Shown here piece after piece: positions 1 through 9,043 of a stretch of DNA of 64,000 bases. The notes beneath the pieces were generated by a model. The model was not told where the DNA came from. It worked only from the letters and a program-made list of their open reading frames with translations, and made no database searches. The stretch's first letter is position 1. Every line of letters begins with the position of its first letter. The position numbers and the translations under genes were made by a program. The DNA comes from Pirellulaceae bacterium (GTDB lineage Bacteria > Planctomycetota > Planctomycetia > Pirellulales > Pirellulaceae), in assembly GCA_019636385.1 (NCBI GenBank), contig JAHBXT010000006.1, forward strand, positions 62,001-126,000. Direction: 5' to 3'.

Positions 1-462
1 GTCGTGTTGGGGATCGCGAAACAGAGATTCGATCACCCATCTCTCTTGTTGGTTTAAATTTGCCAACATGGCCTGTGAGGCGGTTGATTGCAGGTCTGGA
101 CTGCAAGCTAGTCCAGTCGTCGCCATTCCCGCTACCAACTTCCACAGTGGCGGATGCTCGGGATTCAGTCGATAGTCGTCGAAGCGCCACTGCAAGATAC
201 CGGCCAAAGTGTGGACAGGTTCGTCAAAGGTGGCACTCTTGGTACTTGCCGCATGGCCCGATACCAGCATGTGCAGGAGCGCTACAGCGACGATCCACAC
301 GCCAGTTCCAACCAACTTCCCGCGCGATTCGGCAGGTCGCGAAGGAGTTTCTCGATAGCGCGCCGCCTCGGATTGCGGGTTGTTGCGAGTCTGCGCAGCC
401 GACGAACTGGAGTTGTGCGAACCGTGTGGCTGCTTGCTCTTCTTGGGCGACTTGGGTGGCAT
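1..462 (-). CDS. Glycosyltransferase family 39-like membrane protein, N-terminal part (runs off the window)
   Basis: An open minus-strand frame starts with ATG at 462 and has no stop before the left edge, so 154 codons are visible. The first 50 residues are hydrophilic and rich in Ser, Lys and Arg. A single membrane segment follows (VWIVAVALLHMLVSGHAA). After it comes the block TFDEPVHTLAGILQWRFDDY followed by RLNPEHPPLWKLVAG. That acidic FDEP...NPEHPPL block is typical of the first periplasmic loop of GT39 / PMT / ArnT-like enzymes, which move sugars from polyprenyl-phosphate donors. Product and substrate cannot be told from this end alone. It lies downstream of, and on the same strand as, the PHP-domain gene, 32 bases away, so the two may be co-transcribed. 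Confidence 0.72.
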   Translation of the reverse strand, partial: MPPKSPKKSKQPHGSHNSSSSAAQTRNNPQSEAARYRETPSRPAESRGKLVGTGVWIVAVALLHMLVSGHAASTKSATFDEPVHTLAGILQWRFDDYRLNPEHPPLWKLVAGMATTGLACSPDLQSTASQAMLANLNQQERWVIESLFRDPQHD

Positions 463-494
463 GAATCCGTGCTAGCAATGTATCTCGACTGGGA

Positions 495-1847
495 TCACTG
501 TCCGGTCCCCGCGTCACGTACTTGTGCGTCACGAACATATATGGGGTTCGTCAGAATCCACGGCTTCAGTTCCCCAGCGACCTGCAGCCAAGCTTCCAAA
601 CGATACACGCCAGAACTCTGCGCAACGAATTCAAATTCACGGCCGCGATGTTCGTGAACTACTTGACCATGCCGCAGCAGCTTGAACAAGACCGGCAGCG
701 GGGCGGCTGCAGCCAACTGAAGTTGGGCGCCCTCCCCTGCAACCAATGTCGTTTCTCCGCCGACATCAATGCGCTGATCACCGCACTGAGCCGCGAACCA
801 AAAGCCGGTCGGATTGGCCAACCATTCGAAGCTGACGTAGGCTCGGCTAGACTTTAGCGCATCCCATACCTCTTCGCGCGTCAGGTCACGCATCAGCAAA
901 TGTGTACTGACATGCTGGAAGCTGCGCGGGTAGGGATCTAAATCCAATTCCAGTATGACATCGCCGGGTTTGCGGCCCGCAACTAGCGGTTTCACGAGCG
1001 CAACTTTCTCGGGGTCCAGCGTAGCCACTCGTTTGCCCAACGCGTCTTCAATGGCCACTTGCTGGTCCTCGGTCACATACGCGCGGATGACTTGGTTGTG
1101 GTGAGCGTCATTGGCGGCCACACCGGTGTGACGAGCGGTCTGACACAGTTCATCCCATCGCCGCAGGTAATCCGCAGGGTAATCAAGGATGGCGCCAAAC
1201 ATCTCTTGCGGATAGTCGCGGATGGCTGGCATCAGCCCCATTAACATCAGCGGATTCTTCAGGGCGCTCAAGAATCGCTTTTCCTCCATGACGTCGGCGT
1301 GCGTGTTGTAAATTTCATTGCCGGTGATCCCGCTGATGGCCCAATCCATCCGTTCTTCCAAGTGCGACAAGAAGATCAGCCCGTCATCGCTACGAACCAA
1401 GTTGGCCAGCCCTTGCGGTCCTTCGTAAGTATTGGCTTGGATGCTTCGATTGGGATACACAAGAAAGCCTCCCTTTTCGGCTCCAGCCACCATCAACACG
1501 CCATCGCGCAGGCCCTGGTATCCATCTTTGAAGAAATCATACTCGTCGGAGGGATGGTCGTTGAACATCAACACCTGAGTGTTGCATTCTTGAGCCGCTT
1601 GCAGAATCTCCTCAATAGGCGAGCGGCTGTCGTGCGAAAAATGGGTGTGTACGTGAAGCTGCGCCCGATAGTCGCGAAACTCGCCGGGCGGCGCAGACAC
1701 TGCTTGCCATTCGTCGCGCAGGGCCTCCAGTGCAGCTCGCGTGGCTTTCAACTGACCGATCTGCATTCGGCTGGTGGCATCTCCCAAAGCTGGCGATGTA
1801 AATACGAACACCGCAACCATCATCATAAGCCATTGACGTTCAGTCAT
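495..1847 (-). CDS. Secreted PHP-domain metallophosphoesterase-like protein
   Basis: The frame opens at 1889, but the ATG at 1847 is preferred. It has GGAG five bases upstream and begins a clean signal peptide (MTERQWLMMMVAVFVFTSPALG). The 450-residue protein then shows the PHP signature HVHTHFSHDS, a later NDHPSDE and a HLEE-containing stretch, which together supply the His/Asp/Glu metal ligands of the PHP superfamily. PHP proteins hydrolyse phosphoesters or act as nucleases. Here export suggests an extracytoplasmic phosphoesterase. The C-terminal third (after about residue 330) looks like a beta-rich accessory domain. The substrate is unknown. Confidence 0.8.
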   Translation of the reverse strand: MTERQWLMMMVAVFVFTSPALGDATSRMQIGQLKATRAALEALRDEWQAVSAPPGEFRDYRAQLHVHTHFSHDSRSPIEEILQAAQECNTQVLMFNDHPSDEYDFFKDGYQGLRDGVLMVAGAEKGGFLVYPNRSIQANTYEGPQGLANLVRSDDGLIFLSHLEERMDWAISGITGNEIYNTHADVMEEKRFLSALKNPLMLMGLMPAIRDYPQEMFGAILDYPADYLRRWDELCQTARHTGVAANDAHHNQVIRAYVTEDQQVAIEDALGKRVATLDPEKVALVKPLVAGRKPGDVILELDLDPYPRSFQHVSTHLLMRDLTREEVWDALKSSRAYVSFEWLANPTGFWFAAQCGDQRIDVGGETTLVAGEGAQLQLAAAAPLPVLFKLLRHGQVVHEHRGREFEFVAQSSGVYRLEAWLQVAGELKPWILTNPIYVRDAQVRDAGTGQ

Positions 1848-2210
1848 TATTGCTCCAAATGTCAAGATACCCGTTGACGCAGTTTGCAATTAATGTATTC
1901 GGTCGGCCGCTACGGGGCCAAGCCTTTTGTACTCAAGCGATCGTGGACACAGTTCCCTTGGGTCATGTGTTGTCCAATAGGGTGCATTAGCCCCGCATGT
2001 CCCACTCAACAAGTCGCATCAACGGTTATCATCGTTCATGTGCATTATGTTTCGCCCTGTGCAGGTCCATCACCTGAGGTCCTGGATGATTGTAATCAAT
2101 GTTGTGATACAATGTTGGAACTATAGGCCCAAGCGCGCGTTGCCAGCCCGAGTACCTGGCCTTGAGAACGATGAGCCGCCAAAAACAGCCTGTTCAAGAA
2201 AGCTGCACTG
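1848..2210. other. Divergent intergenic region
   Basis: No gene is supported. It separates the leftward PHP gene from the rightward LamG gene and should hold both promoters. The octamer CAATGTTG occurs twice 13 bases apart (2097-2104 and 2110-2117). This could be an operator or chance; no convincing -35/-10 pair was recognised. Confidence 0.4.
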
Positions 2211-3155
2211 ATGTTGAATTTTCGTTGGACTTTGGGATTAGGAATTGGACTTAGCGGACTGCTGTGGAATGCAGTCTGCAATCGGACGTTTGCTCAGTCT
2301 GTGCAAAATGCTGCGACGGAACAAGGCAGGTTGGTTGCAACCGAGGCTGCTGACGATACCTGGCTGAAGCATCTGACCTTCTGCGCTTCCTTTGATCATG
2401 GGATTGACGCAGATTACTCGCTGGGCGATAAGCGCATTCATACCGCTGAAGATTTGAATCGCAAGCGATCAACCCCGGGGAACTTGATCGCTGAAGTGAA
2501 CGTAATCCCCAATTCGGGCCGGCATGGCGGTGCGCTCAGCTTCACCAAGAAGACTCGACAATCTTTGTTCTACTGGGCGACCGCCATCGGCTATCGATCT
2601 CAGGACTGGTCGGGCAGCCTGTCGGTGTGGATGAAGTTGGACCCAAACAAAGACTTACGACCGGGCTACTGTGATCCTGTATTGCTGACGGACAAACAAT
2701 GGGATCAGTCGGCATTGTTTGTGGATTTTGACAAAGACTTGCCACGTGACTTTCGATTGGGCGTATTTCCCGACTATCAGGTTTGGAATCCGTCAGCCAT
2801 GCCGTGGGAGAAAATTCCCGTGGCTGAGCGCCCGATGGTAGTCGTCAAACAACCTCCATTCTCGGCGGAACAGTGGACGCATGTATGCTTTACCTGGCAA
2901 AATGCAAATTTGGCAGATGATGGTCCGGGAGTCGCCAAACTCTATCTTAATGGTCAGTTGCATGGCTCACACCAGCGAGTGTTGCGTTACACATGGCAGC
3001 CAGATCAGGCCGCAATTATGTTAGGTATCCATTACATCGGTTTGATGGACGAGTTGGCAACGTTTGATCAGGCCCTGACAGACGGACAAGTCGCGGCACT
3101 TTACAACTTGCCAAGCGGCTTGACTGCTCATTTGCCAACGGGGCAGACACAGTAA
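2211..3155 (+). CDS. Secreted LamG / concanavalin A-like domain protein
   Basis: The 314-residue protein begins with a signal peptide (MLNFRWTLGLGIGLSGLLWNAVCNRTFA, cleaved near residue 30). The mature part has the pattern of a LamG-like jelly roll: TFCASFDHGIDADYS near residue 65, SVWMKLDP near 140, WTHVCFTWQN near 225, LYLNGQLHGSH near 245 and a closing GLMDELATFDQALTDGQVAALY. This fold binds sugars or serves as an adhesion module in exported planctomycete proteins. No catalytic motif is seen. The gene lies 175 bases upstream of the ceramidase-dehydrogenase fusion and may share its transcript. Confidence 0.78.
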   Translation: MLNFRWTLGLGIGLSGLLWNAVCNRTFAQSVQNAATEQGRLVATEAADDTWLKHLTFCASFDHGIDADYSLGDKRIHTAEDLNRKRSTPGNLIAEVNVIPNSGRHGGALSFTKKTRQSLFYWATAIGYRSQDWSGSLSVWMKLDPNKDLRPGYCDPVLLTDKQWDQSALFVDFDKDLPRDFRLGVFPDYQVWNPSAMPWEKIPVAERPMVVVKQPPFSAEQWTHVCFTWQNANLADDGPGVAKLYLNGQLHGSHQRVLRYTWQPDQAAIMLGIHYIGLMDELATFDQALTDGQVAALYNLPSGLTAHLPTGQTQ

Positions 3156-3194
3156 ACGGGTTTTGGTAATGCCCGCGCCTTCCCTCCACGATCC

Positions 3195-3216
3195 ACCGTC
3201 TGGCGACGGTAGCTAC
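3195..3216 (+). repeat. REP-like hairpin, copy 1
   Basis: ACCGTC-TGGC-GACGGT forms a perfect 6-bp stem with a TGGC loop, followed by AGCTAC. Related units occur at 27331, 30098, 36377 and 61813. It sits between the LamG gene and the fusion gene, which supports a start for the latter downstream of it. Confidence 0.6.
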
Positions 3217-3330
3217 GACAATCGGAAACTACGCACGATCAGTCGCTGTGAAAAATCGATAGTCACGCTCGCCAGAACATGGTCGCTCTTGCCAGCGTAT
3301 CGGACCATTCGCGAATCGGACACTCAACTT

Positions 3331-6300
3331 ATGAAGCCATTATTCACCCCGCTCTGGATGCTCCTGCTCGTCATGCAATTAGCGCTAGAGTTGCGGGCCG
3401 ACGATGCTGCAAATGGTACCTGGCGAGTCGGGTTGGCCAAAGTCGACATTACGCCAACTGAGCCGGTGCGTTTGAGCGGTTATTCGGGGCGTGTGGAATC
3501 GCATACGGCAGTGGCTGATCCGCTGCACGTGCGCGCTATCTGCCTGACGCCACAGCCGGTAGATTCAGCTGCGGCCACACCGCCAACGCTGGTGCTGGTA
3601 TCGGTAGACAGTATCGCTTTGCCAGCACAGATAACCGACGAGATCGCTGGTTGGTTGCAAGAAAAACATTCGATTGGCCGCGCTCAGTTGGTGTTGTGTA
3701 GTACGCATTCGCATACCGCGCCACATTTGCCTGGCAATCTCCAGAATCTATTTCAAGTCAGTTCTACTGAACAGCAGATTCAGGCTGCAGAGCGTTACGC
3801 TGTCGTGCTGAAGCAGGCACTTCGCCGGGCCATTGAGCACGCGCTTGGCCACGCGGTAGCCGGTGCCCAGGTTGAGATTGGGCAATCCACAGTCGATTTT
3901 GCTGTTCATCGGCGCGTGATTCGCGATGGCCGCTGGACTGGATTCGGTATCCAAGAGGGTGGTCCAGTCGATCATCGTGTACACATCCTGCGCGTCACTG
4001 GCCACGATGGTGCATTGCTGGGAGCCGTCTATCAATATGCGTGTCACTGTACTACGCTAGGTCAGGATTTCAATCAAATTAGTGGTGATTGGGCAGGCTT
4101 GTCTGCCAGTCGTTTGGAAGACCTTAACCCGGGTGCGGTCTTTTTGCCGATTATCGGCTGTGGTGGAGATGCCAATCCCAATCCCCGCGGCAGCTACGAA
4201 GGCGCCATGCAAAACGGACTGCAGATGGTGGATGCTGTCCGTCGGGGTTTGCGAGAACAAAATTGGTCCGCACTTCAGCCGCCCACACAGATTCAGTACG
4301 GATTAGTAGGGCTCGAGCCAGAGCAGCCGACGGCTCAAGCAATTCAGCACGCGGCCGACAGCGACGATCCCAATCAGCGGCGTTGGGCCATTCACATGCA
4401 AGCCACACGACTGAAGATGGGACGCTTGCCAGAGTCCTGCCCCATGCCAGTTCATGCATGGATATTCGGTGAGCAGTTGAGCTGGATTTTCCTTGGTGGC
4501 GAAGTGGTCGTGGAATATCAGTTTGCGCTCGAAAAAGAGTTTTCAACCGAGCATACATGGGTGGCGGCCTATACCGACGAAGTCGTGGGCTACGTTGCCA
4601 GCGAAAGCCAACGATCCGAAGGTGGCTATGAAGTCGATTATTCGATGATCTTCTATCTGCAGCCCGGCCGCTGGCAGTCTGGCACCCAGTCTGACCTGGT
4701 GAGCCGAGTACGTCAGATTAGCCAACAACAACGCGGGCAGGACCAACCGCTGGATCCTCAAACGGCACTACAGTCGATACATGTACCTGACGACTATCGC
4801 GTTGAACTTGTTGCCGCCGAGCCGCTCGTGCAAGATCCCGTCAATATCGCGTTCGGTTGGGATGGTCGCGTGTGGGTGGCGCAGATGAGTGACTATCCGT
4901 TAGGTATTGAAGCCGGCGGAAGCATTCGCATTCTAGAAGATTCCGATGATGATGGACAACTTGATCGATCTACGCCGTTCTTGCAGGGCTTAAGCTATCC
5001 AACCAGCGTCCAGCCGTGGCGCGGCGGCGCGATTGTGATCGCTGCACCGGACATCTTTTTTGCTGAGGACACCGATGGCGATGGTGTGGCGGATGTGCGC
5101 CGGACGTTACTGAGCGGTGTGGCAGAGGTCAATCCGCAACATCGAGCCAGCGGCTTTGAAATTGGCCTGGATGGCCGACTGCATTTTGCCGTGGGCGAAG
5201 GGACACGCAAGTTGTATAGCCATCTCAATGACAAGACATATGATGTTCGCGGCCATGATGTCGTGTGGAATCCAGACACCGGCGAAGTTGAAGTCTTCGT
5301 GCCAGGTAACACGCAGTTTGTGCCAGCTCGCGATGCCTTTGGCGATTGGTTTGGCAATCATAACGCGGAACCCATGTATCAGTTCGTCTTTCAGTCGGCC
5401 GATTTGGGAGGGCGCTTGGTTGAATCGGGCAGCGTGCAACACCTGCTGGAACCGGCAGTCGCGCCGCCGGTCTATCCTCGAAGTCGTACTACCGATCGGT
5501 TCAACGACCTGTTCACGCGCGATCGTTATACCAGTGCTTGCAGTTCGATCATCGTGCGCGTTCCCGGATTGTCGTCCAGTGCAGTCACCGCCCATAGCTC
5601 GCAGCCGGTGGCGTTGGTGTGTGAGCCGGTACACAATCTGGTGGCCAGGTTGGCGCTGCAATGTCAGGGCAGCGCATTTACTGCAACGCGACATCCAGAG
5701 GATGCTGCGTTCGATTTTTTTGCTTCCAGCGATCCTTGGTCACGACCGGTGCGCGTTGTCAACGCGCCTGACGACAGTCTGTGGATTGTCGACATGTATC
5801 GGCAGGTGATTGAACATCCGCAATGGATTCCGACAGCATGGCAGGCGCGTCTCAACGTGCGTGGCGGCGATTCCATGGGACGCATCTATCGAGTCTATCA
5901 TCGCGACCACAAACCAAAATTGCCCGGCAACTTGGCCAGAGCCCGCGTGCTGGACTTACTGCAAAGTCCAAATGGTGCCATACGCGATCTTGCCATGCAA
6001 GCAGTGGTGACCGACCAGATTCCGCAGTCAGAGTTGACGAACCTGCCCGGTGAGATTCGGCAACTGTTCAATCGGCCACCAGCCGCAGCGATCTACGCCA
6101 GTCTATTAGGCGTGATGTCTGCCAAAGGCTGGTTGATGCAAGCAGATTTGGCGTCGGCATTAGCATCAGCCAATGATCCGCAACTGGTACGGCTGATTCT
6201 AAAATTGGCTGGCCAGTGGGATGTGTTGGAGGATCAGCTGCAAGCTGAACTTCAATCGGTGGTGGGAGGGAATTGGGGATCTGCTGTGGACCTGCAGTGG

Positions 6301-7551
6301 GTGTTATCCAGTCAGAAGTGGACAGGTTTTCCGACACAAGCTGGTTTGAGTCAAATTCTAGGTCGTGGGCAACCCGACCGCTGGTTGAACGCTGCCCTAT
6401 CGTTTACGAGCGCTCCGCAGTCGGCCGAGCCGGTGTTGAGAATGTCATTAGCAACGGCTGATAAGGACTCATCGGATACTGGTGATTTACAACAGCCATT
6501 GGCGACCATTCGCCGCTTGGTCGGACTACTTACGCAAGATCAGCGACAGAGCTTGGTCGACGAGTACTTTCTCGCGGATCGAGACGTCTCTTGGTTGGCA
6601 AGTCGTGTGCTATTGCTGGTATCCCTGTATCCACAGCCAAGTGATGCTAAGATTCAGCGACTTGAGGAATTGTCGCAACAAGCCATTGGTGCTTTGAGCG
6701 AAGGTGGTCGTGATATTGCAGAACGTCAGCGGTTGGGACTGCTCCTGGGCAATGAAGTGTTGGCCGCCACCGACGAGTTGGCGATTGCTCGACAATTACT
6801 AAACGAAGGCCCAGCAGCGACCGACATCATCGTGCGACGTGCTCGTTATCTGCGATCCGATGAACTTGCCGAGTTGTTGCTGGAACTTTGGAGCCAATTG
6901 GGTCACAACAATCAGTCCTCAGTCGCCAGCGCACTGCTGCTTCGCCCAGCCTGGCGAGAGGCACTGGTTACTGCTTTGGAATCAGGTAATGTTCAGCGCA
7001 ATCAGCTGCCGCCGGCTGCAGTGCAGGCGCTGGTTAGCCACTACGATCGCAATTTGCGCTCGCGAGCAGCTGCGGTTTTTGGTCGCCCCTCACCTAGGCA
7101 GAGTATTGTCAACGACTATCTCAATCGAATGCCCAATCCATCCATCGCCGGCCAAGTTGACCTTGGCCAGCAGTTGTACCGCGAACATTGTGGTGTGTGC
7201 CACAGTGTCCAGGAAGGTAGGCCGCCAGTTGGGCCAGCTATTGACAATTTGTCGCACTGGAACAATGAGCAATGGCTGACAGCCATACTCGATCCCAGCT
7301 TGGCCGTTGAAGAAAAGTACAAGCAGACGTTGATTTTGACCGAGGATCAAGAAGCCATTAGTGGTATTGTAGTTGATGAAACCGATACGCAGTTACGTAT
7401 CTTGACCAGCGACGGCCTCTCGCGAACGATATTAGTTGAAGATGTTCAGCAGCGGCAGCAGTCCAACGTGTCCTTGATGCCCGAGGGGTTCGAAGCTCGG
7501 CTAACGCCTGATCAACTGGCCCACATTGTTCAGTACCTGCGCGCAAACTAG
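3331..7551 (+). CDS. Neutral ceramidase-like / PVC membrane-bound dehydrogenase / cytochrome c fusion
   Basis: The frame stays open from a TTG at 3163, but the ATG at 3331 begins a signal peptide (MKPLFTPLWMLLLVMQLALELRA) and avoids reading through a hairpin repeat. That gives 1406 residues. Residues 30-470 look like a neutral/alkaline ceramidase domain (WRVGLAKVDITP, the putative zinc motif CSTHSHTAPHL, CHCTTLG, SGDWAG). Residues 485-860 match the PVC-type membrane-bound dehydrogenase beta-propeller (YRVELVAAEPLV, PVNIAFGWDGRVWVAQM, WNPDTGEVEVFVPGNTQ, NHNAEPMYQF). Residues 870-1260 are helical and HEAT-like. The C-terminus holds one haem site, CGVCH at residues 1287-1291, with LMPEGFEARLTPDQLAHIVQYL as the usual cytochrome end. 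It is probably an exported oxidoreductase with an added hydrolase; the substrate is unknown. Confidence 0.85.
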   Translation: MKPLFTPLWMLLLVMQLALELRADDAANGTWRVGLAKVDITPTEPVRLSGYSGRVESHTAVADPLHVRAICLTPQPVDSAAATPPTLVLVSVDSIALPAQITDEIAGWLQEKHSIGRAQLVLCSTHSHTAPHLPGNLQNLFQVSSTEQQIQAAERYAVVLKQALRRAIEHALGHAVAGAQVEIGQSTVDFAVHRRVIRDGRWTGFGIQEGGPVDHRVHILRVTGHDGALLGAVYQYACHCTTLGQDFNQISGDWAGLSASRLEDLNPGAVFLPIIGCGGDANPNPRGSYEGAMQNGLQMVDAVRRGLREQNWSALQPPTQIQYGLVGLEPEQPTAQAIQHAADSDDPNQRRWAIHMQATRLKMGRLPESCPMPVHAWIFGEQLSWIFLGGEVVVEYQFALEKEFSTEHTWVAAYTDEVVGYVASESQRSEGGYEVDYSMIFYLQPGRWQSGTQSDLVSRVRQISQQQRGQDQPLDPQTALQSIHVPDDYRVELVAAEPLVQDPVNIAFGWDGRVWVAQMSDYPLGIEAGGSIRILEDSDDDGQLDRSTPFLQGLSYPTSVQPWRGGAIVIAAPDIFFAEDTDGDGVADVRRTLLSGVAEVNPQHRASGFEIGLDGRLHFAVGEGTRKLYSHLNDKTYDVRGHDVVWNPDTGEVEVFVPGNTQFVPARDAFGDWFGNHNAEPMYQFVFQSADLGGRLVESGSVQHLLEPAVAPPVYPRSRTTDRFNDLFTRDRYTSACSSIIVRVPGLSSSAVTAHSSQPVALVCEPVHNLVARLALQCQGSAFTATRHPEDAAFDFFASSDPWSRPVRVVNAPDDSLWIVDMYRQVIEHPQWIPTAWQARLNVRGGDSMGRIYRVYHRDHKPKLPGNLARARVLDLLQSPNGAIRDLAMQAVVTDQIPQSELTNLPGEIRQLFNRPPAAAIYASLLGVMSAKGWLMQADLASALASANDPQLVRLILKLAGQWDVLEDQLQAELQSVVGGNWGSAVDLQWVLSSQKWTGFPTQAGLSQILGRGQPDRWLNAALSFTSAPQSAEPVLRMSLATADKDSSDTGDLQQPLATIRRLVGLLTQDQRQSLVDEYFLADRDVSWLASRVLLLVSLYPQPSDAKIQRLEELSQQAIGALSEGGRDIAERQRLGLLLGNEVLAATDELAIARQLLNEGPAATDIIVRRARYLRSDELAELLLELWSQLGHNNQSSVASALLLRPAWREALVTALESGNVQRNQLPPAAVQALVSHYDRNLRSRAAAVFGRPSPRQSIVNDYLNRMPNPSIAGQVDLGQQLYREHCGVCHSVQEGRPPVGPAIDNLSHWNNEQWLTAILDPSLAVEEKYKQTLILTEDQEAISGIVVDETDTQLRILTSDGLSRTILVEDVQQRQQSNVSLMPEGFEARLTPDQLAHIVQYLRAN

Positions 7552-7634
7552 ATGAGCCGCTGAAGTATGAGCGTCCATAGTCGCAATCGCGACAAACCAT
7601 CCGTCTTACCGACGTACCACTGGGGAGTCCAATA

Positions 7635-8141
7635 ATGTCTGAACACGAACCGCCACCTGAAGTCAGCCAGTTTATGCATCGCCAGGTCAAGAGCGTCACT
7701 CCCGACATGCAGTTGGATGAGGTTGTGCAGTTCTTGCTGTCTAATCAATTGTCCAACGCTCCAGTCGTTCAGGCTGGTGATGGGGGCAACTATCTGATCG
7801 GATTTGTGTCCGAACGTGATTGTTTGGCCGCCTTGACTCAGGAAGAATTCTATGGCAGTCCGGCTCCTACGCAGACAGTGCGTACGATCATGCGCTCGTC
7901 GCCTGTTAGCGTACCGCCAGATACCGACCTATTCGCTGTGGCATCGTTGTTGATACATCATGGCTATCGGCATGTTCCGGTAACAGATGAAGGAAAACTG
8001 CTAGGCATGGTCAGCCGCCGCGATGTCCTGCATGCTGTTGCAGATTATGGCAAGCGCTACGGCCAGGCACTGCTTCGTGAACGATTTCGCCCCGATCCCC
8101 GGCAGATCATCAACCTGCGATTCTTAGTGAAAGGCAAGTAA
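7635..8141 (+). CDS. Tandem CBS-domain protein
   Basis: The 168-residue cytoplasmic protein consists of two CBS motifs with short ends: residues 12-80 (MHRQVKSVTPDMQLDEVVQF, NAPVV, GFVSERDCL) and 85-150 (IMRSSPVSVPPDTDLF, GYRHVPVTDEGKLLGMVSRRDV). CBS pairs bind adenine nucleotides and act as regulatory sensors. No effector domain is attached. GGGGAG lies 7 bases before the ATG and fixes the start. It is followed after 2 bases by the next gene, so translational coupling is likely. Confidence 0.9.
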   Translation: MSEHEPPPEVSQFMHRQVKSVTPDMQLDEVVQFLLSNQLSNAPVVQAGDGGNYLIGFVSERDCLAALTQEEFYGSPAPTQTVRTIMRSSPVSVPPDTDLFAVASLLIHHGYRHVPVTDEGKLLGMVSRRDVLHAVADYGKRYGQALLRERFRPDPRQIINLRFLVKGK

Positions 8142-8143
8142 TC

Positions 8144-8410
8144 ATGACGAACCAAATAAGGAATTCGGTCGACAAGCTGATTCAGGAGTTGACTCGACAG
8201 AGAGATGAACTTCAGCTGCAATTGCATTTGGGCAGTAAGGAGGCTAAAGAGCAATGGGAGAAGCTTCAGGATAAATTGCAGCAGCTCAAGCAGGATTACG
8301 AACCACTGCGCGACGCCGCCGAAGAGTCGGCCGAGCACGTTTGGGAGGCCATCAAATTGTTGGCCGGCGAGGTCAAGGAAGGTTTTGATCGCATGCGCCA
8401 GGCGCTTTAG
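8144..8410 (+). CDS. Small coiled-coil protein of unknown function
   Basis: The 88-residue protein is almost wholly helical and rich in Gln, Glu, Lys and Leu (residues 10-50 carry heptad-like LQLQLHLGSKEAKEQWEKLQ), with no membrane segment or signal peptide. It starts 2 bases after the stop of the CBS protein, with AAGGCAAG upstream as ribosome binding site. Proteins of this shape often act as partners or chaperones, but no family is recognised. The tight spacing implies a shared operon with the CBS protein and perhaps the cytochrome-like gene downstream. Confidence 0.75.
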   Translation: MTNQIRNSVDKLIQELTRQRDELQLQLHLGSKEAKEQWEKLQDKLQQLKQDYEPLRDAAEESAEHVWEAIKLLAGEVKEGFDRMRQAL

Positions 8411-8454
8411 TTTCAGAACGCTAGTTACGTGAGAACACGAGGAGTAAAAAGACT

Positions 8455-8871
8455 ATGCAGGCTCGCAAGAAGTTAGTGTGGACGGGATTCTTGAGCTTGG
8501 CGGCGCTGACGATCGTGGTTGTGCCGCTGGTCAATATCGTGTTTGGCCAGGAACCGGGTTCGGGGGACAAACAGAGCTTCATGCGGTTGAAGCTTGAACC
8601 AACCAAGAAGATCATTGAGGGGATTGCTCTAGGTGATTTCCCGATGATACGATCCAATACAGAACAGCTGCGCAAGCTAGCCTTAGACCAGGGTTGGCTG
8701 GTGCTGCAAACCGAGACCTACGCCAAGCACAGTCGCGATTTTCAAAGTTCGCTAAACCTGATGCGACTGATGTGCGACCAGCAGGACTTGGATGGCGTAA
8801 CGCTGGCCTACATGCAGATGACCATGCGCTGCGTCCAGTGTCACAAAATGCTGCGCGATCAAGTCCGCTAG
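8455..8871 (+). CDS. Exported cytochrome c'-like monohaem protein
   Basis: The 138-residue protein has an N-terminal membrane anchor or signal peptide (residues 8-32, ending VNIVFGQ) and a single haem-binding motif CVQCH at about residues 127-131, close to the C-terminus. One CXXCH at the end of an otherwise helical protein of this size is the arrangement of class II cytochromes (c' type, four-helix bundle). GAGGAG lies about 10 bases before the ATG. It follows the CBS/coiled-coil pair by 44 bases on the same strand. A role in electron transfer or small-ligand binding is inferred from the family; no redox partner lies adjacent. Confidence 0.75.
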   Translation: MQARKKLVWTGFLSLAALTIVVVPLVNIVFGQEPGSGDKQSFMRLKLEPTKKIIEGIALGDFPMIRSNTEQLRKLALDQGWLVLQTETYAKHSRDFQSSLNLMRLMCDQQDLDGVTLAYMQMTMRCVQCHKMLRDQVR

Positions 8872-9043
8872 GCGGATGGGCAGCAGTAAGGCGGCGAGTT
8901 AACGAAGCTTTGGTATTACAACAAACCTCGGCTTAATCCCCAATAAAGGTTGCAATTTAAGGGACTTCAAAAAATTCAGATAATTTTGTTGACAGCGCCA
9001 GATTTGTCGCATAGAACTCGAATTACTTCAAAGGGCTGTCCTA

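Noticed and set aside
224..538. Minus-strand frame of 104 residues
   Set aside because: It overlaps the GT39-like N-terminal gene, whose frame carries a real family signature; this frame has none.
3163..3330. Extension of the fusion gene to a TTG at 3163
   Set aside because: It would place the signal peptide 56 residues inside the protein and read through a REP-like hairpin.
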